Shown: positions 1-8,363 of the stretch, piece after piece | Layout of the letters: each line of letters begins with the position of its first letter | Position numbering within the stretch: position 1 is the stretch's first letter | Source of the DNA: Paracoccaceae bacterium | GTDB lineage: Bacteria > Pseudomonadota > Alphaproteobacteria > Rhodobacterales > Rhodobacteraceae | Direction of reading: 5' to 3' | Length of the DNA stretch: 35,099 bases | Assembly: GCA_030148745.1 (NCBI GenBank) | Contig: JASBSV010000136.1 | Coordinates: forward strand, 1-35,099 | Position numbers and translations under genes: made by a program | Notes under the pieces: model-generated | Databases searched by the model: none | Told to the model about the DNA's origin: nothing | Seen by the model: the letters and a program-made list of their open reading frames with translations, nothing else

Positions 1-1423
1 GATCTTTGGCGGCACGGGCGATCTGGCCCGGCGCAAAATTCTGCCGGGTCTGTACCGGCGTTTCGTTGCCGGTCAGATGCCTGATACGGCCCGGATCATC
101 GGCGCGGCGCGCAGCGAATTCGACGACAAGGGGTATCGCGATTTCGTGGCCGGGGCGCTGGCCGAGTTTCTGGCGCCCCAGAACCGCGACAAACAGACCG
201 AAGCGGCCTTTCTTGAGCGTTTGCATTATGTTGCGATCGATGCGCGGGGCGAGGGCGGCTGGAAAGAGCTGGCCGGAATGATGCGCCCCGATGTGGTGCG
301 GGCGTTCTATTTCTCGGTCGGGCCGGGGCTTTTCGGCGATCTGGCCGAGCGGCTGCATGACCACAAGATCGCCGATGCCAACTGCCGCGTTGTGGTGGAA
401 AAACCCTTTGGCCGCGATCTGGCCTCGGCGCGAGCGCTGAACGAGGTTCTTGCAGCCTCCTTCGATGAAACCCAGATATATCGTATCGATCATTATCTGG
501 GTAAGGAGACGGTGCAGAACCTTATGGCCGTGCGATTTGCCAATGTGCTGTTCGAGCCGCTGTGGAACAGCCAGTATATCGACCACATTCAGATCACGGT
601 CGCCGAAACCGTGGGCGTGGGCGGGCGCGGCGGTTATTACGACAAATCGGGCGCGATGCGCGATATGGTTCAGAACCATCTGATGCAGCTTTTGTGCCTG
701 ATCGCGATGGAGCCGCCCTCGCGGTTCGATCCCGATGCGGTGCGCGACGAAAAGCTCAAGGTGATCCGCGCGCTTCAGCCGCTTGAGCCGCATCAGATCG
801 TGCGCGGCCAATATGCCGGCGACAAAGATCAACCGGGTTACCGTGCGGATGTGGAAAACGAGCGTTCCAAAACCGAAAGTTTTATCGCGATCAAGGCGAT
901 GATCGCCAACTGGCGCTGGGCCGGAACGCCGTTTTACCTGCGCACCGGCAAAAGGCTCAAGGCGCGGATGAGCGAAATCGCGGTGGTTTTCAAACATACC
1001 CGCCATTCGATCTTTACCGAATATGAGGGCGAGCATCAGAATGTGCTGGTCATTCGCCTGCAACCCGATGAGGGGATCACCCTTTCGGTGACGATCAAAG
1101 AGCCGGGGCCGGGGGGCATGCGTTTGGTTGATGTGCCGCTGGATATGTCCTTTGCCGAGGCTCTGGGCCCCGAGGCCGAGGATGTGCCGGATGCCTATGA
1201 GCGGCTGATCATGGATGTGATCCGGGGCAATCAGACCCTATTCATGCGCGGCGACGAGGTTGAGGCCGCCTGGGCCTGGACCGACCCGATCATCGACGGC
1301 TGGCAGGCGCGCGGCGATGTTCCCAAACCCTATGACACGGGCTCTTCGGGGCCCGATGATGCGCTGATGCTGATGCATCGCGACGGACGACGATGGCGCG
1401 AGATACGCACCGAAGGGGAGTAG
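1..1423 (+). CDS. zwf: glucose-6-phosphate dehydrogenase (5' truncated by window)
   Basis: Oxidises glucose 6-phosphate to 6-phosphogluconolactone with NAD(P)+, entry step of the Entner-Doudoroff and oxidative pentose phosphate pathways in the cytoplasm. The reading frame is already open at base 2, where it encodes the dinucleotide-binding motif IFGGTGDLARRK, so only the first few residues are missing. The active-site signature RIDHYLGKE follows at about residue 160 and is intact. Roughly 473 codons are visible, in line with the usual 480-490 residue enzyme. An internal ATG at 77 could be taken for the start, but the conserved motif upstream of it rules that out. It is followed 3 nt later by pgl, forming an operon with pgl and pgi. 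Confidence 0.97.
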   Translation, partial: IFGGTGDLARRKILPGLYRRFVAGQMPDTARIIGAARSEFDDKGYRDFVAGALAEFLAPQNRDKQTEAAFLERLHYVAIDARGEGGWKELAGMMRPDVVRAFYFSVGPGLFGDLAERLHDHKIADANCRVVVEKPFGRDLASARALNEVLAASFDETQIYRIDHYLGKETVQNLMAVRFANVLFEPLWNSQYIDHIQITVAETVGVGGRGGYYDKSGAMRDMVQNHLMQLLCLIAMEPPSRFDPDAVRDEKLKVIRALQPLEPHQIVRGQYAGDKDQPGYRADVENERSKTESFIAIKAMIANWRWAGTPFYLRTGKRLKARMSEIAVVFKHTRHSIFTEYEGEHQNVLVIRLQPDEGITLSVTIKEPGPGGMRLVDVPLDMSFAEALGPEAEDVPDAYERLIMDVIRGNQTLFMRGDEVEAAWAWTDPIIDGWQARGDVPKPYDTGSSGPDDALMLMHRDGRRWREIRTEGE

Positions 1424-1426
1424 GCG

Positions 1427-2098
1427 ATGAAACTGGTGGAATATTCCGACCGCGAAATGATGATGATCGATCTGGCCAATCAGCTGGTCAGCGGTCTGAA
1501 TGACCAGCTTATCCAGCATCCCCGCGCCCTTCTGGCGGTGCCGGGGGGCAGCACGCCGGGCCCGATCTTTGACGTGCTTTCCGCGATCGATCTTGAGTGG
1601 GACCGTGTGCGCATCGTTCTGACCGATGAGCGCTGGGTGCCGCCGGATGATCCGCGCTCTAACACAAGGCTGCTGCGCGAGCATCTGTTGGTCGACCGCG
1701 CTGCCGAGGCAAGACTGTTGCCGCTTTACGCCGAAGCGCCCCGGCCCGAGGACCGGATTGACGAGCTGGCCGCGGCGCTGACGCCCGAATTGCCAATCTC
1801 GGTTCTCTTGTTGGGAATGGGGGCGGATATGCATACCGCCTCGCTTTTCCCCGGCGCCGATAACCTTGAAAAGGCTCTGGCCGCCGATGCGCCGCCGCTG
1901 ATGGCGATGCGCGCGCCCGGCGCGCCCGAGCCGCGGCTGACCCTGACGGCGCCGGTACTGGATGGCGCGCTGTCGAAACATATCGTGATTACCGGCGCGG
2001 AAAAACGCGCAGCGGTCGAGCGCGCGGCAGGTATGGACCCCGCCGAGGCGCCGGTGACCAAAATCTGGAACGGAGCAACGGTACATTGGGCGGCTTGA
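1427..2098 (+). CDS. pgl: 6-phosphogluconolactonase
   Basis: Hydrolyses 6-phosphogluconolactone, the product of the preceding enzyme, to 6-phosphogluconate. The 223-residue protein has the DevB/SOL family motifs VPGGSTPGP near residue 40 and [14 protein letters not shown] near residue 130 (the family usually reads [10 protein letters not shown], here DMH). The ATG lies 3 nt after the zwf stop behind GGGGAG, so it is probably translated together with zwf. The end overlaps the pgi start by 13 nt. Length and motifs are normal for the family and I see no defect. Confidence 0.96.
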   Translation: MKLVEYSDREMMMIDLANQLVSGLNDQLIQHPRALLAVPGGSTPGPIFDVLSAIDLEWDRVRIVLTDERWVPPDDPRSNTRLLREHLLVDRAAEARLLPLYAEAPRPEDRIDELAAALTPELPISVLLLGMGADMHTASLFPGADNLEKALAADAPPLMAMRAPGAPEPRLTLTAPVLDGALSKHIVITGAEKRAAVERAAGMDPAEAPVTKIWNGATVHWAA

Positions 2099-3711
2099 AC
2101 ATATCGGACTGGCAGGAACTTCAGAACGCGGCGTCAGGCGCGCGCGACCGGTCGATCCTCGGGCTTTTTGCGACTGACAAGGCCCGTGCCGCGAATTTTT
2201 CGGCGCAGGCGCTGGGAATGGTCTTTGACTATTCGAAAACCAATCTGGATGCCTCGGCGCTTGATCTGCTGTTTTCTCTTTATGACCGGGCCGGCGTCGC
2301 ACAGCGCCGCGATGCGATGTTTGCCGGCGCCAAAGTGAACGAAACCGAAGGCCGCGCGGTTCTGCACAGCGCGCTGCGCTCGCCCTCGCGCGAGCTTCTG
2401 GTGGATGGGGTGAATGTGATCCCCGGCGTTCATGAAACGCTGACCCGGATGGAGGCTTTTGCCGCGGATCTGCGCAGCGGCGCCTTTACCGGGGCAGGGG
2501 GGACAATCACCGATATCGTCAATATCGGCATCGGCGGTTCGGACCTTGGCCCGGCGATGGCGGTGCTGGCGCTGGCGCCCTATCACGACGGGCCGCGCTG
2601 CCATTTTGTGTCCAATATCGACGGGGCGCATATCGCCGATACACTGGCGGGGCTGGACCCGGGCCGCACGCTTGTGATCGTCGCTTCCAAGACCTTCACT
2701 ACGATCGAGACGATGACCAACGCGCAAACCGCGCGGGGCTGGATGGCACAAAGCCTTGCCGATCCCGGCGCGCAATTTGCCGCCCTGTCATCGGCCACCG
2801 ACAAAACGGCCGAGTTTGGTATCGCGCCCGAGCGTGTCTTTGGCTTCGAGGATTGGGTCGGCGGGCGCTATTCGGTCTGGGGGCCGATTGGCCTGTCGCT
2901 GATTCTGGCCATAGGGCCGGAAAATTTCCGCAGGTTTCTGGCCGGCGGCGCCGAAATGGACAGCCATTTCCAGACCGCGCCAATGCGCGAAAACCTGCCC
3001 GTTCTTCTGGCGCTGGTGGGGATCTGGCACAATCAGGGCATGGGCTATGCCACCCGCGCGGTCCTGCCATATGAGCAACGCCTGTCACGCCTGCCGGCTT
3101 ATCTGCAACAACTTGAGATGGAAAGTAACGGCAAATCGGTCTCGATGGATGGCAAGACGCTTGCCGTCAACTCTGGCCCCGTCGTCTGGGGCGAGCCGGG
3201 CACAAACGGCCAGCACGCCTTTTATCAGCTGATCCATCAGGGCACTCGCGTTGTGCCTTGCGAATTCATGGTCGGCGCCACAGGGCACGAGCCCGATCTG
3301 GCCCACCACCACGCCCTTCTGGTCGCCAACTGCCTGGCCCAGTCCGAGGCGCTGATGACAGGCCGCAGCCTTGACGAGGCGCGTGCGATCATGGCCGCCC
3401 GCGGCCTTGAAGGGCCTGAGCTTGACCGTCAGGCCCGCCACCGCGTCTTTCCCGGCAACCGCCCCTCGACCACGCTGATCTACCGGCGGCTGACGCCGCG
3501 CGTTCTGGGCCAGATCATCGCCCTTTACGAACATCGCGTCTTTGTCGAAGGGGCAATGCTGGGGATCAATTCCTTTGATCAATGGGGGGTCGAGCTGGGC
3601 AAGGAACTGGCCACCGCTCTGGCGCCGGTGGTGCGCGGTGAGGCGTCGGCAAAAGACAAGGACGGCTCAACCCAGGCGCTTGTCCGCTTTATCCGCGATC
3701 ATCAAAGCTGA
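2086..3711 (+). CDS. pgi: glucose-6-phosphate isomerase
   Basis: Interconverts glucose 6-phosphate and fructose 6-phosphate. The 541-residue frame carries the PGI signatures [14 protein letters not shown] (near residue 260) and [13 protein letters not shown] (near residue 500), plus the sugar-phosphate-binding [10 protein letters not shown] near residue 150. The start is uncertain. TTG at 2086 has a GGAG at 2072-2075 with about 10 nt spacing. A second TTG at 2095, three codons on, is the alternative, but its spacing is poor. Either start overlaps or abuts the pgl stop. It is the last gene of the zwf-pgl-pgi operon, and the split host tRNA-Gly begins 12 nt after its stop. Confidence 0.96.
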   Translation: MGGLNISDWQELQNAASGARDRSILGLFATDKARAANFSAQALGMVFDYSKTNLDASALDLLFSLYDRAGVAQRRDAMFAGAKVNETEGRAVLHSALRSPSRELLVDGVNVIPGVHETLTRMEAFAADLRSGAFTGAGGTITDIVNIGIGGSDLGPAMAVLALAPYHDGPRCHFVSNIDGAHIADTLAGLDPGRTLVIVASKTFTTIETMTNAQTARGWMAQSLADPGAQFAALSSATDKTAEFGIAPERVFGFEDWVGGRYSVWGPIGLSLILAIGPENFRRFLAGGAEMDSHFQTAPMRENLPVLLALVGIWHNQGMGYATRAVLPYEQRLSRLPAYLQQLEMESNGKSVSMDGKTLAVNSGPVVWGEPGTNGQHAFYQLIHQGTRVVPCEFMVGATGHEPDLAHHHALLVANCLAQSEALMTGRSLDEARAIMAARGLEGPELDRQARHRVFPGNRPSTTLIYRRLTPRVLGQIIALYEHRVFVEGAMLGINSFDQWGVELGKELATALAPVVRGEASAKDKDGSTQALVRFIRDHQS

Positions 3712-3723
3712 AGGGGCAGGGAC

Positions 3724-3770
3724 TGGAGCGGGTGAAGGGAATCGAACCCTCGTCGTCAGCTTGGGAAGCT
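3724..3770 (-). pseudogene. 3' part of the interrupted host tRNA-Gly(CCC), with attL core
   Basis: Read on the - strand this is the 3' portion of a glycine tRNA: core at 3758-3770 (anticodon loop and part of the stem), variable loop, T arm with GGGTTCGATTCCC, acceptor CACCCGC, discriminator T and CCA at 3724-3726. Beyond 3770 the sequence no longer matches a tRNA. The missing 5' part is found 14.8 kb away at 18597-18636. Joining 3724-3770 to 18610-18636 gives an exact 74-nt tRNA-Gly with all stems paired, so an insertion split one gene. This half has no promoter or 5' half and should be non-functional. Confidence 0.93.
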
Positions 3771-3830
3771 TAACCGCTATTGATAGTTTGCCGCCTTCAA
3801 TCAAGCGGTTAGTGGGTGCGCCTGCTTCGT

Positions 3831-3871
3831 TTTGTAGGCAGTTTGTAGGCAAAAAAAAATTTGCCTACAAA
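3831..3871. repeat. integrase arm-type repeats near attL (two direct, one inverted)
   Basis: TTTGTAGGCA occurs at 3831-3840 and 3842-3851, 11 bp apart, and inverted as TGCCTACAAA at 3862-3871. The last two form a 12-bp perfect stem with an A6 loop (3842-3871). The same decamer recurs at the other end of the element, 18482-18491, between attR and int. Short repeats placed a little inside both att sites are what lambda-type integrases use as arm-binding sites. That role is inferred. The hairpin directly follows the 3' end of the substitute tRNA and might also stop its transcript, though on the - strand its T run is in the loop rather than after the stem. Confidence 0.7.
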
Positions 3872-3872
3872 T

Positions 3873-3946
3873 TGGAGCGGGTGAAGGGAATCGAACCCTC
3901 GTCGTTAGCTTGGGAAGCTACTGCTCTACCATTGAGCTACACCCGC
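3873..3946 (-). tRNA. tRNA-Gly(CCC), complete substitute copy carried by the element
   Basis: A full 74-nt cloverleaf on the - strand: acceptor GCGGGTG (3946-3940) pairs with CACCCGC, D arm GCTC/GAGC, anticodon loop TTCCCAA giving anticodon CCC, T arm with TTCGATT, encoded CCA at 3873-3875. Compared with the reassembled host tRNA it differs at only two bases, 3906 and 3920. These pair with each other in the anticodon stem (28-42), changing C-G to U-A, so folding is preserved. It also contains the 13-bp att core at 3907-3919. A good promoter lies upstream (3957-3985). It most likely replaces the function lost when the element split the host gene. Confidence 0.95.
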
Positions 3947-3956
3947 GACGCAATCC

Positions 3957-3985
3957 TAGTTACCTTTTCGGTGGGGTGTCTTCAA
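3957..3985 (-). promoter_or_regulatory. sigma-70-like promoter of the substitute tRNA-Gly
   Basis: Read on the - strand: TTGAAG (3985-3980), a 17-nt spacer, TAACTA (3962-3957), then 10 nt to the first base of the tRNA. Spacing is ideal and it is the only good match in the 129-nt gap between the tRNA and the divergent methyltransferase. Found by eye, not by scoring. Confidence 0.6.
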
Positions 3986-4075
3986 GCTGATTTCGTGCCT
4001 GCAAGGCAATCGAATACCACTGGTTGGCAGACTCGCGTGTTGATGCGATGATGGGCGACAACAAAGGAAGAACAG

Positions 4076-5485
4076 TTGCTCCTCGAATCTATCGACCAGA
4101 CCCGCCTCGAAGTATCGCCCACCCTCGACCCCAAGCGTCGGTCGAAGCTCGGCCAGTTCATGACGCCCGGTCGCATCGCGTCATTCATGGCTGGAATGTT
4201 CGATACGCTACCGCCCGACGTTCGGCTTCTCGATGCAGGTGCAGGCATGGGGGCGCTGACAGCCGCCTTCGTCGCGGAGGCGCTCGGGCGCGACGTGCGC
4301 CCTGCGTCGATTGACGTGACCTGCTACGAGGTGGACGAACGGCTTGCCTCGATCCTCGACGACACGCTCGCCGCTTGCGCGGATCAATGCACAGGCGCAG
4401 GCGTCACCTTCACGAGCCGGGTCATCCGAGACGACTATATCCTGCAATCCGCAGAGCCGCTGCTACGCGAGCAGCGCGCCTATAACTGCGCCATCCTCAA
4501 CCCGCCCTATGGCAAGATCAACCAGACCTCAGAGTGGCGGCTGGGCCTGCGCTCCCTTGGGATCGAGACGGTGAACCTCTACACCGCCTTCGTCGCCGTT
4601 GCCCTTGGACAGATGGAAGCTGGTGGCGAGATCGTCGCTATTACGCCGCGCTCTTTCTGCAACGGCTCCTACTACGAGCCGTTCCGCCGCATCCTGCTTG
4701 CGGGGTCCGCAATCGCGAACCTGCATGTTTTCGAGTCCCGGCGATCCTCGTTCAAAGACGACGACGTGTTGCAGGAGAACATGATCTTCCGCGTGCGCAA
4801 GGGCGCTGAACAAGGTGACGTTGCCCTATCGACGGACGAGACCGAGGCGCGCAATGTGCCTTTCTCGGACATTGTGCGCCCCTCTGATCGCCATGCCTTC
4901 ATCCGCCTGCCTGTGTCGGGCAACGATCTTGCCGACAGCGTTCAGGCGCTCCCCTGCGTGCTGGCTGATCTGGGTATCAAGGTCTCGACCGGGCGCGTCG
5001 TCGATTTCCGAACGCGGGACAACCTGCGTAGGGAGCCGGGAGCGGATACCGTGCCGCTGATCTATCCCCAGCACTTTCACGATGGGGGCATCCAATGGCC
5101 GATCCCCAACTTCCGCAAGCACAATGCGCTGGCCGACAACGACGACACGGCGAAGCTGATCACCCCTGCGGGTATCTTCGTCCTGACGAAACGGTTCACG
5201 GCCAAGGAAGAGAAGCGCCGTCTTGTAGCGACGATCTACGACGGCGAGCGCGCCGGGTTCGAGAACCACCTGAACTACTTCCACGAGAACGGTGAAGGCC
5301 TGCCCCTCGACCTTGCCAAGGGGCTTGCAGCCTTCCTGAACTCGGACGCCGTGGATCAGTATTTTCGCATCTTCTCGGGGCACACGCAGGTCAACGCGAC
5401 TGACCTGCGCAACTTGCACTACCCGAGCCGCGACCAGCTTGAGGCGCTGGGGCGCGGCGACACGACGATGGACGACCTGCTCTAG
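4076..5485 (+). CDS. BsuBI/PstI-type DNA adenine-N6 methyltransferase
   Basis: Modification half of a type II restriction-modification system, transferring methyl from AdoMet to adenine in the recognition site. Of 469 residues, the N-terminal part has GQFMTPGRIASFM (about 27-39), AdoMet-binding motif I LLDAGAGMGALTAAF (about 52-66), motif II CYEVDE, and catalytic motif IV NPPYGKI near residue 142. This order and the GQF.TP opening match the M.BsuBI/M.PstI family. The start is TTG at 4076 with AAAGGA 7 nt upstream; no ATG fits better. It converges on the endonuclease gene and the two TAG stops share the palindrome CTAG at 5482-5485. CTGCAG specificity is inferred from the family. The absence of that site from the element agrees with it. 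Confidence 0.9.
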   Translation: MLLESIDQTRLEVSPTLDPKRRSKLGQFMTPGRIASFMAGMFDTLPPDVRLLDAGAGMGALTAAFVAEALGRDVRPASIDVTCYEVDERLASILDDTLAACADQCTGAGVTFTSRVIRDDYILQSAEPLLREQRAYNCAILNPPYGKINQTSEWRLGLRSLGIETVNLYTAFVAVALGQMEAGGEIVAITPRSFCNGSYYEPFRRILLAGSAIANLHVFESRRSSFKDDDVLQENMIFRVRKGAEQGDVALSTDETEARNVPFSDIVRPSDRHAFIRLPVSGNDLADSVQALPCVLADLGIKVSTGRVVDFRTRDNLRREPGADTVPLIYPQHFHDGGIQWPIPNFRKHNALADNDDTAKLITPAGIFVLTKRFTAKEEKRRLVATIYDGERAGFENHLNYFHENGEGLPLDLAKGLAAFLNSDAVDQYFRIFSGHTQVNATDLRNLHYPSRDQLEALGRGDTTMDDLL

Positions 5486-6465
5486 CCAGTCACCTTGAAC
5501 TGCTTCGCCGGGTCGCCCTGAATCCAGATAAACGTGTCGTAAGCGATGTTCTGGTGCTTTCCTTGGCGCGCTGCTGCCTCTTTCCATGTCCGGTAGGTCG
5601 TCGTGAACCCGACGCCCGACTTGCCGCAACGCTCGGCCAATCGGTTCATCTGCGCGACCTTGTGGGCATCGACTTCGCCATCGCTCGTCACCGCCTCTAT
5701 CACCCACAGATGATCCGTTTCCGGGTTCCAAAGCAGCGCGTCGGGCATTGCGTCTTCCAATGTCAGCGCGACGCCTGCCTCAGCCATCTTGGCGCGCTCG
5801 GCGTCCGAGATTCGGTCGCCGTCCGCATCATCGACGTAGAGCAGTTGGTAGCCAGGTAGGAAGCGCGGCGCGTAATTCTCGACGCTCGCCTTGATCAGGT
5901 GGGCGTGCCCGGAGTCGACCAGCTTGCGCGCGGCTTCTGCCATCTCAGCTTGGAACGCCCGTCGCTCGCGCGATACGTCGTCCCGCGCCCACTCGGCCAG
6001 CATATCCCGCCACGCATCGTCAGGGGCCTTCAGGACCGCCTTCAGCGCCTCGTCTAGGCGGTAGCAGGAGTTGGGCGACTTCGCTTTGACGTGTCCGGGG
6101 ATGAACTCGCCATTCTCAAGCGTGATCGCTTCGAACCCGCCCAACTCGCGAAGCGGCTTGATCCAGTAGTCGCGCCCCTCACGATCCAGCTTGCCGCTGC
6201 CCCGTTGCAGGATGCCGATGTGGCAGGCGAGGTGCGCCGTCGATGCCCCGTCAGCGATGGTCGCCCCCTTAGGGGCCTTCGAGAACCAGCTTGCCGTCTG
6301 ATCATCGAGCATGGCGAAGGCGCAATCGACCAAGTCGGCGTTCGACCCAAGGTCGAGGTATTGCAGGACCGCACGAATCCGGTCTTTCGTCACGCCTTGC
6401 AACGCATCGGGCATAGGCCCACGTTCGGCTCGTAGTTGTGCCACCTTGTCATGCAGTAGTGCCAT
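5482..6465 (-). CDS. BsuBI/PstI-type restriction endonuclease
   Basis: Probable type II endonuclease partner of the methyltransferase at 4076. The C-terminal half carries the family's nuclease core, MPDALLW followed by LWVIEAVTSDGEV, matching the PD...(I/L)EAVTS.G.V pattern of R.BsuBI and R.PstI. The N-terminal half has helices that probably read DNA. With the ATG at 6465 the protein has 327 residues, close to R.PstI-sized enzymes. A TTG seven codons earlier (6486) is possible, since the spacing of GAGGGG to the ATG is long. Convergent arrangement with the methyltransferase, ending in the same CTAG, means each gene has its own promoter. No separate control (C) protein gene is visible beside it. 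Confidence 0.88.
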   Translation of the reverse strand: MALLHDKVAQLRAERGPMPDALQGVTKDRIRAVLQYLDLGSNADLVDCAFAMLDDQTASWFSKAPKGATIADGASTAHLACHIGILQRGSGKLDREGRDYWIKPLRELGGFEAITLENGEFIPGHVKAKSPNSCYRLDEALKAVLKAPDDAWRDMLAEWARDDVSRERRAFQAEMAEAARKLVDSGHAHLIKASVENYAPRFLPGYQLLYVDDADGDRISDAERAKMAEAGVALTLEDAMPDALLWNPETDHLWVIEAVTSDGEVDAHKVAQMNRLAERCGKSGVGFTTTYRTWKEAAARQGKHQNIAYDTFIWIQGDPAKQFKVTG

Positions 6466-6603
6466 CCGCCTGTAACCCCTCAACAATTCGTTTTTGGAAC
6501 ACTACTGCGTGCCTTCTCGGGAGTCGATTACCGAGTCGGGTGTCTCAAACAAACAACAGATAAACCCTCAATCTTCGGTTGAGCGCCGCCGGGGTCAGGT
6601 CCG

Positions 6604-6616
6604 ATAACTCAGTTAT
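6604..6616. promoter_or_regulatory. 13-bp palindrome, possible operator
   Basis: ATAACT-C-AGTTAT is a perfect odd palindrome in the 191-nt gap between the divergent endonuclease gene (start 6465) and the small gene at 6657. A second, imperfect inverted repeat CCCGGAACATTTCGGG follows at 6618-6633. Position and symmetry suggest a repressor or activator site controlling one or both directions. The binding protein is unknown. Confidence 0.4.
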
Positions 6617-6656
6617 GCCCGGAACATTTCGGGAACACATCAACGGAGTAACAGAC

Positions 6657-6890
6657 ATGACCATCATGAACGCAACGACGCCAGCCGAGATCATCGACGT
6701 GATCCGCGCCGAGTGGCCGGAAGTCGACTACTGCAAGTGTACCCAGAACGAGCTGGCCGACGAAGGCCTTGCCGCCTTCCACGCTCAGACGGAAGCAGGT
6801 TACGACCGCTACTTTGAAGCTAACGTTTTCACCGACACCATCATCCAGCGCGGCGCGACTGGTATTGTGCAAGACAAGCGGGAGTTTTGA
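6657..6890 (+). CDS. hypothetical protein, 77 residues
   Basis: Small acidic protein of unknown function, not recognised. The ATG at 6657 is chosen because GGAG lies 8 nt upstream (6645-6648). An in-frame earlier start at 6579 has no such site. The protein holds a CKC pair near residue 20 and two acidic stretches, with no membrane segment or signal peptide. The next gene begins 2 nt after its stop, so the two are probably co-transcribed. Its place between the restriction system and the packaging genes is typical of accessory genes in phage-like islands, but nothing in the sequence gives a role. Confidence 0.7.
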   Translation: MTIMNATTPAEIIDVIRAEWPEVDYCKCTQNELADEGLAAFHAQTEAGYDRYFEANVFTDTIIQRGATGIVQDKREF

Positions 6891-6891
6891 G

Positions 6892-7557
6892 ATGACCAAA
6901 GCCAACCAGAAACTCACCGCCTTGGAACAGCGCACCCTCGTTGCCTATGCAATGGCCGGGATCGACGCGAACGGCGCAGACACGGCAGACGCCATGCTCG
7001 AGGACAACATGACGTGGGGCGACGTGCCCGAGATCGCGCAGCGCACGGGCCTGACCCAGAAGCAGGTGCAAGGCGTCGTCGCGTCCCTCTCGAAGAAGGC
7101 ACTGCTCGTGATCACGGACGAAGGCGTCAACGGCGAAGGCCCGGTTCAACAGGTGCTGGCCGACGACGGCATCCGCATTGCGTTCGACCTGATGGCCGAA
7201 GGCGTCGAAGCGAAGGCCCAGAAGCCCAAGGCTCGCAAGCCTCGCGAACTGCCCGACCGTGTGATGGTCGAACCCGGTAAGCCGGAAGACGTCAAAGCCA
7301 CGAAGGCTGGCAGCAAGCGGCACCTCATGGCCGAGGCACTGGCCAAGGGTGCGACAGTTGAAGAACTGATGGCCCTCTTGAACTGGAATAAGGACACAGT
7401 TGTGTCGGCCTTCCGCACTGACATGCGGTCCCTCGGCTTCGGCGTCGAACGCAAGGCGGGCAAATACTACCTGCTGATGCCCAAGGGCGTGCAGCGCATC
7501 CCGGCGCATGACGCCGACACCACACGCGCGGACGCCCTCGTCGTCGCCTGCAAGTAA
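6892..7557 (+). CDS. putative winged-helix DNA-binding protein, 221 residues
   Basis: The N-terminal 75 residues look like a winged helix-turn-helix (WGDVPEIAQRTGLTQKQVQG is a clear HTH-like stretch at about 42-61). A Lys/Pro-rich linker follows at about 104-135. The C-terminal part (about 140-205, GATVEELMALLNWNKDTVVS and SLGFGVERKAGKYYLL) resembles the DUF3489-type second HTH domain. That makes a two-domain DNA-binding protein and a candidate regulator of the element. ATG at 6892 has GGAG at 6881-6884, spacing 7. It sits 2 nt after the 77-residue gene and ends before a strong terminator at 7581-7607. The family match is from memory of the pattern, not a search. Confidence 0.72.
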   Translation: MTKANQKLTALEQRTLVAYAMAGIDANGADTADAMLEDNMTWGDVPEIAQRTGLTQKQVQGVVASLSKKALLVITDEGVNGEGPVQQVLADDGIRIAFDLMAEGVEAKAQKPKARKPRELPDRVMVEPGKPEDVKATKAGSKRHLMAEALAKGATVEELMALLNWNKDTVVSAFRTDMRSLGFGVERKAGKYYLLMPKGVQRIPAHDADTTRADALVVACK

Positions 7558-7580
7558 CCCCAGCCAATTTCCAACCCTCC

Positions 7581-7607
7581 GGGCCTCGCGATCTGCGAGG
7601 CCCTTTT
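7581..7607 (+). terminator. rho-independent terminator
   Basis: GGGCCTCGC, 5-nt loop GATCT, GCGAGGCCC, then TTTT: a perfect 9-bp G+C-rich stem 23 nt after the stop of the gene ending at 7557. It separates that gene from the small gene starting at 7627. Confidence 0.88.
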
Positions 7608-7626
7608 GATTCCAAGGAGCACTTCC

Positions 7627-7890
7627 ATGTTTCGGATACTGATTACACCAGCCATGTTCGACACGCGCGACACCGCGCACGAAGCCCAAGGTCTCGCGAT
7701 GCGTGATGCGTCGATCCTCGCGCGGTCGGTCGGCCAGCCCGTCGAATGTCGCGTCTACCGCATGGGCGCACCTGAGCGCGACGCTTTCGGGCGCGATGTG
7801 TCGCCTGCCTTCTATCTCGGGCGTGCCGTCGCGACGCCGCAAGGCGTTGAATGGCAGGAAGGTATCGCCAAGCGGAGGGCTGCCGCATGA
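7627..7890 (+). CDS. hypothetical protein, 87 residues
   Basis: Small soluble protein, not recognised. It opens MFRILITPAMFD and has a central stretch (CRVYRMGAPERDAFGR) rich in Arg and Asp; no membrane segment. ATG at 7627 follows AAGGAG at 7614-7619 with ideal spacing, the clearest ribosome site in this part of the element. It overlaps the next gene as ATGA (stop of this gene, start of the next), so the pair is translationally coupled. It follows directly on a terminator, so it must have its own promoter or depend on read-through. Confidence 0.68.
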   Translation: MFRILITPAMFDTRDTAHEAQGLAMRDASILARSVGQPVECRVYRMGAPERDAFGRDVSPAFYLGRAVATPQGVEWQEGIAKRRAAA

Positions 7891-8093
7891 CCGCGCAGGA
7901 ACTCGCCACCGCCTTCCGTAACGGCCAACTGCGCCGCGTGGCCGACGACATTCTGTGCGACGGATGCCGCGCCATCGAACTCGCGGTGCTCCTGACGCCT
8001 GACGAACTCAAGCGGCTGGCTGACGTGGTCAACGTGCACGCTGATCGGCTGGTGATCGGGGGAGAAGCCAGAGGCGAGCCTGTCCGGTTCTGA
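7887..8093 (+). CDS. hypothetical protein, 68 residues
   Basis: Small mostly helical protein, not recognised, with a CDGC pair near residue 24 and the stretch LTPDELKRLADVVNVHADRL. ATG at 7887 has GGAGG at 7874-7878 and overlaps the preceding stop by 4 nt (ATGA). Translationally coupled to the 87-residue gene. The gene ends just before a bidirectional terminator that separates it from the - strand genes. Confidence 0.65.
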   Translation: MTAQELATAFRNGQLRRVADDILCDGCRAIELAVLLTPDELKRLADVVNVHADRLVIGGEARGEPVRF

Positions 8094-8114
8094 CGGGATC
8101 ACAAGAAAAAGAAG

Positions 8115-8136
8115 CGGGCGGCCGATTGGCCGCCCG
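8115..8136. terminator. bidirectional terminator between convergent small genes
   Basis: CGGGCGGCC-GATT-GGCCGCCCG, a perfect 9-bp stem. On the - strand it is followed by CTTCTTTTTCTT, a good U run. On the + strand the tail is TCGTTGTTT, weaker. It lies between the stop of the + gene ending at 8093 and the - gene ending at 8145. Confidence 0.8.
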
Positions 8137-8144
8137 TCGTTGTT

Positions 8145-8363
8145 TCAGTAGCGCGAACTACGACATGTGAGAAACCACCCATCGTGGTTTTTTCGCAGCG
8201 TCTGATAGTCTCGACCTCGCTCGATGGTCAGACGGTCAATGCCATGCGTTTCGAGCGCTTGGGTCAACGCGATTCTGTCTCGCCCTGTCACGCTTGAAGG
8301 GCTGAGCACTTCTTCCGGCGCAAAGTTTTCGACAGTGAGAAGCTGCTGGATGTTTTTCGTCAT
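8145..8363 (-). CDS. hypothetical protein, 72 residues
   Basis: Small soluble protein, not recognised. ATG at 8363 has GGAGGT upstream (in AAGTGGAGGTGCTGCA), a strong site, and overlaps the stop of the 56-residue gene by ATGA. The protein resembles its upstream neighbour in architecture: a short helical start, then an IDRLTIERGRDYQTLRKNHDGW segment. The neighbour has VKEISLVRNDGLQTVKRLAGGW in the matching place, so the two may be distant paralogues (inferred by eye). Last gene of the - strand block. Confidence 0.65.
   Translation of the reverse strand: MTKNIQQLLTVENFAPEEVLSPSSVTGRDRIALTQALETHGIDRLTIERGRDYQTLRKNHDGWFLTCRSSRY

Noticed and set aside
1238-2302. 354-residue - strand frame over zwf, pgl and pgi
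   Set aside because: Antisense to three clear metabolic genes; no ribosome site or recognisable domain.
3842-3871. Hairpin as a rho-independent terminator of the substitute tRNA
   Set aside because: On the - strand the T run is in the loop, not after the stem, and the stem repeats the integrase arm decamer, so arm sites explain it better.
6604-8136. CRISPR array or toxin-antitoxin locus in the small-gene cluster
   Set aside because: No regularly spaced direct repeats; none of the small proteins shows a toxin or antitoxin motif I recognise.
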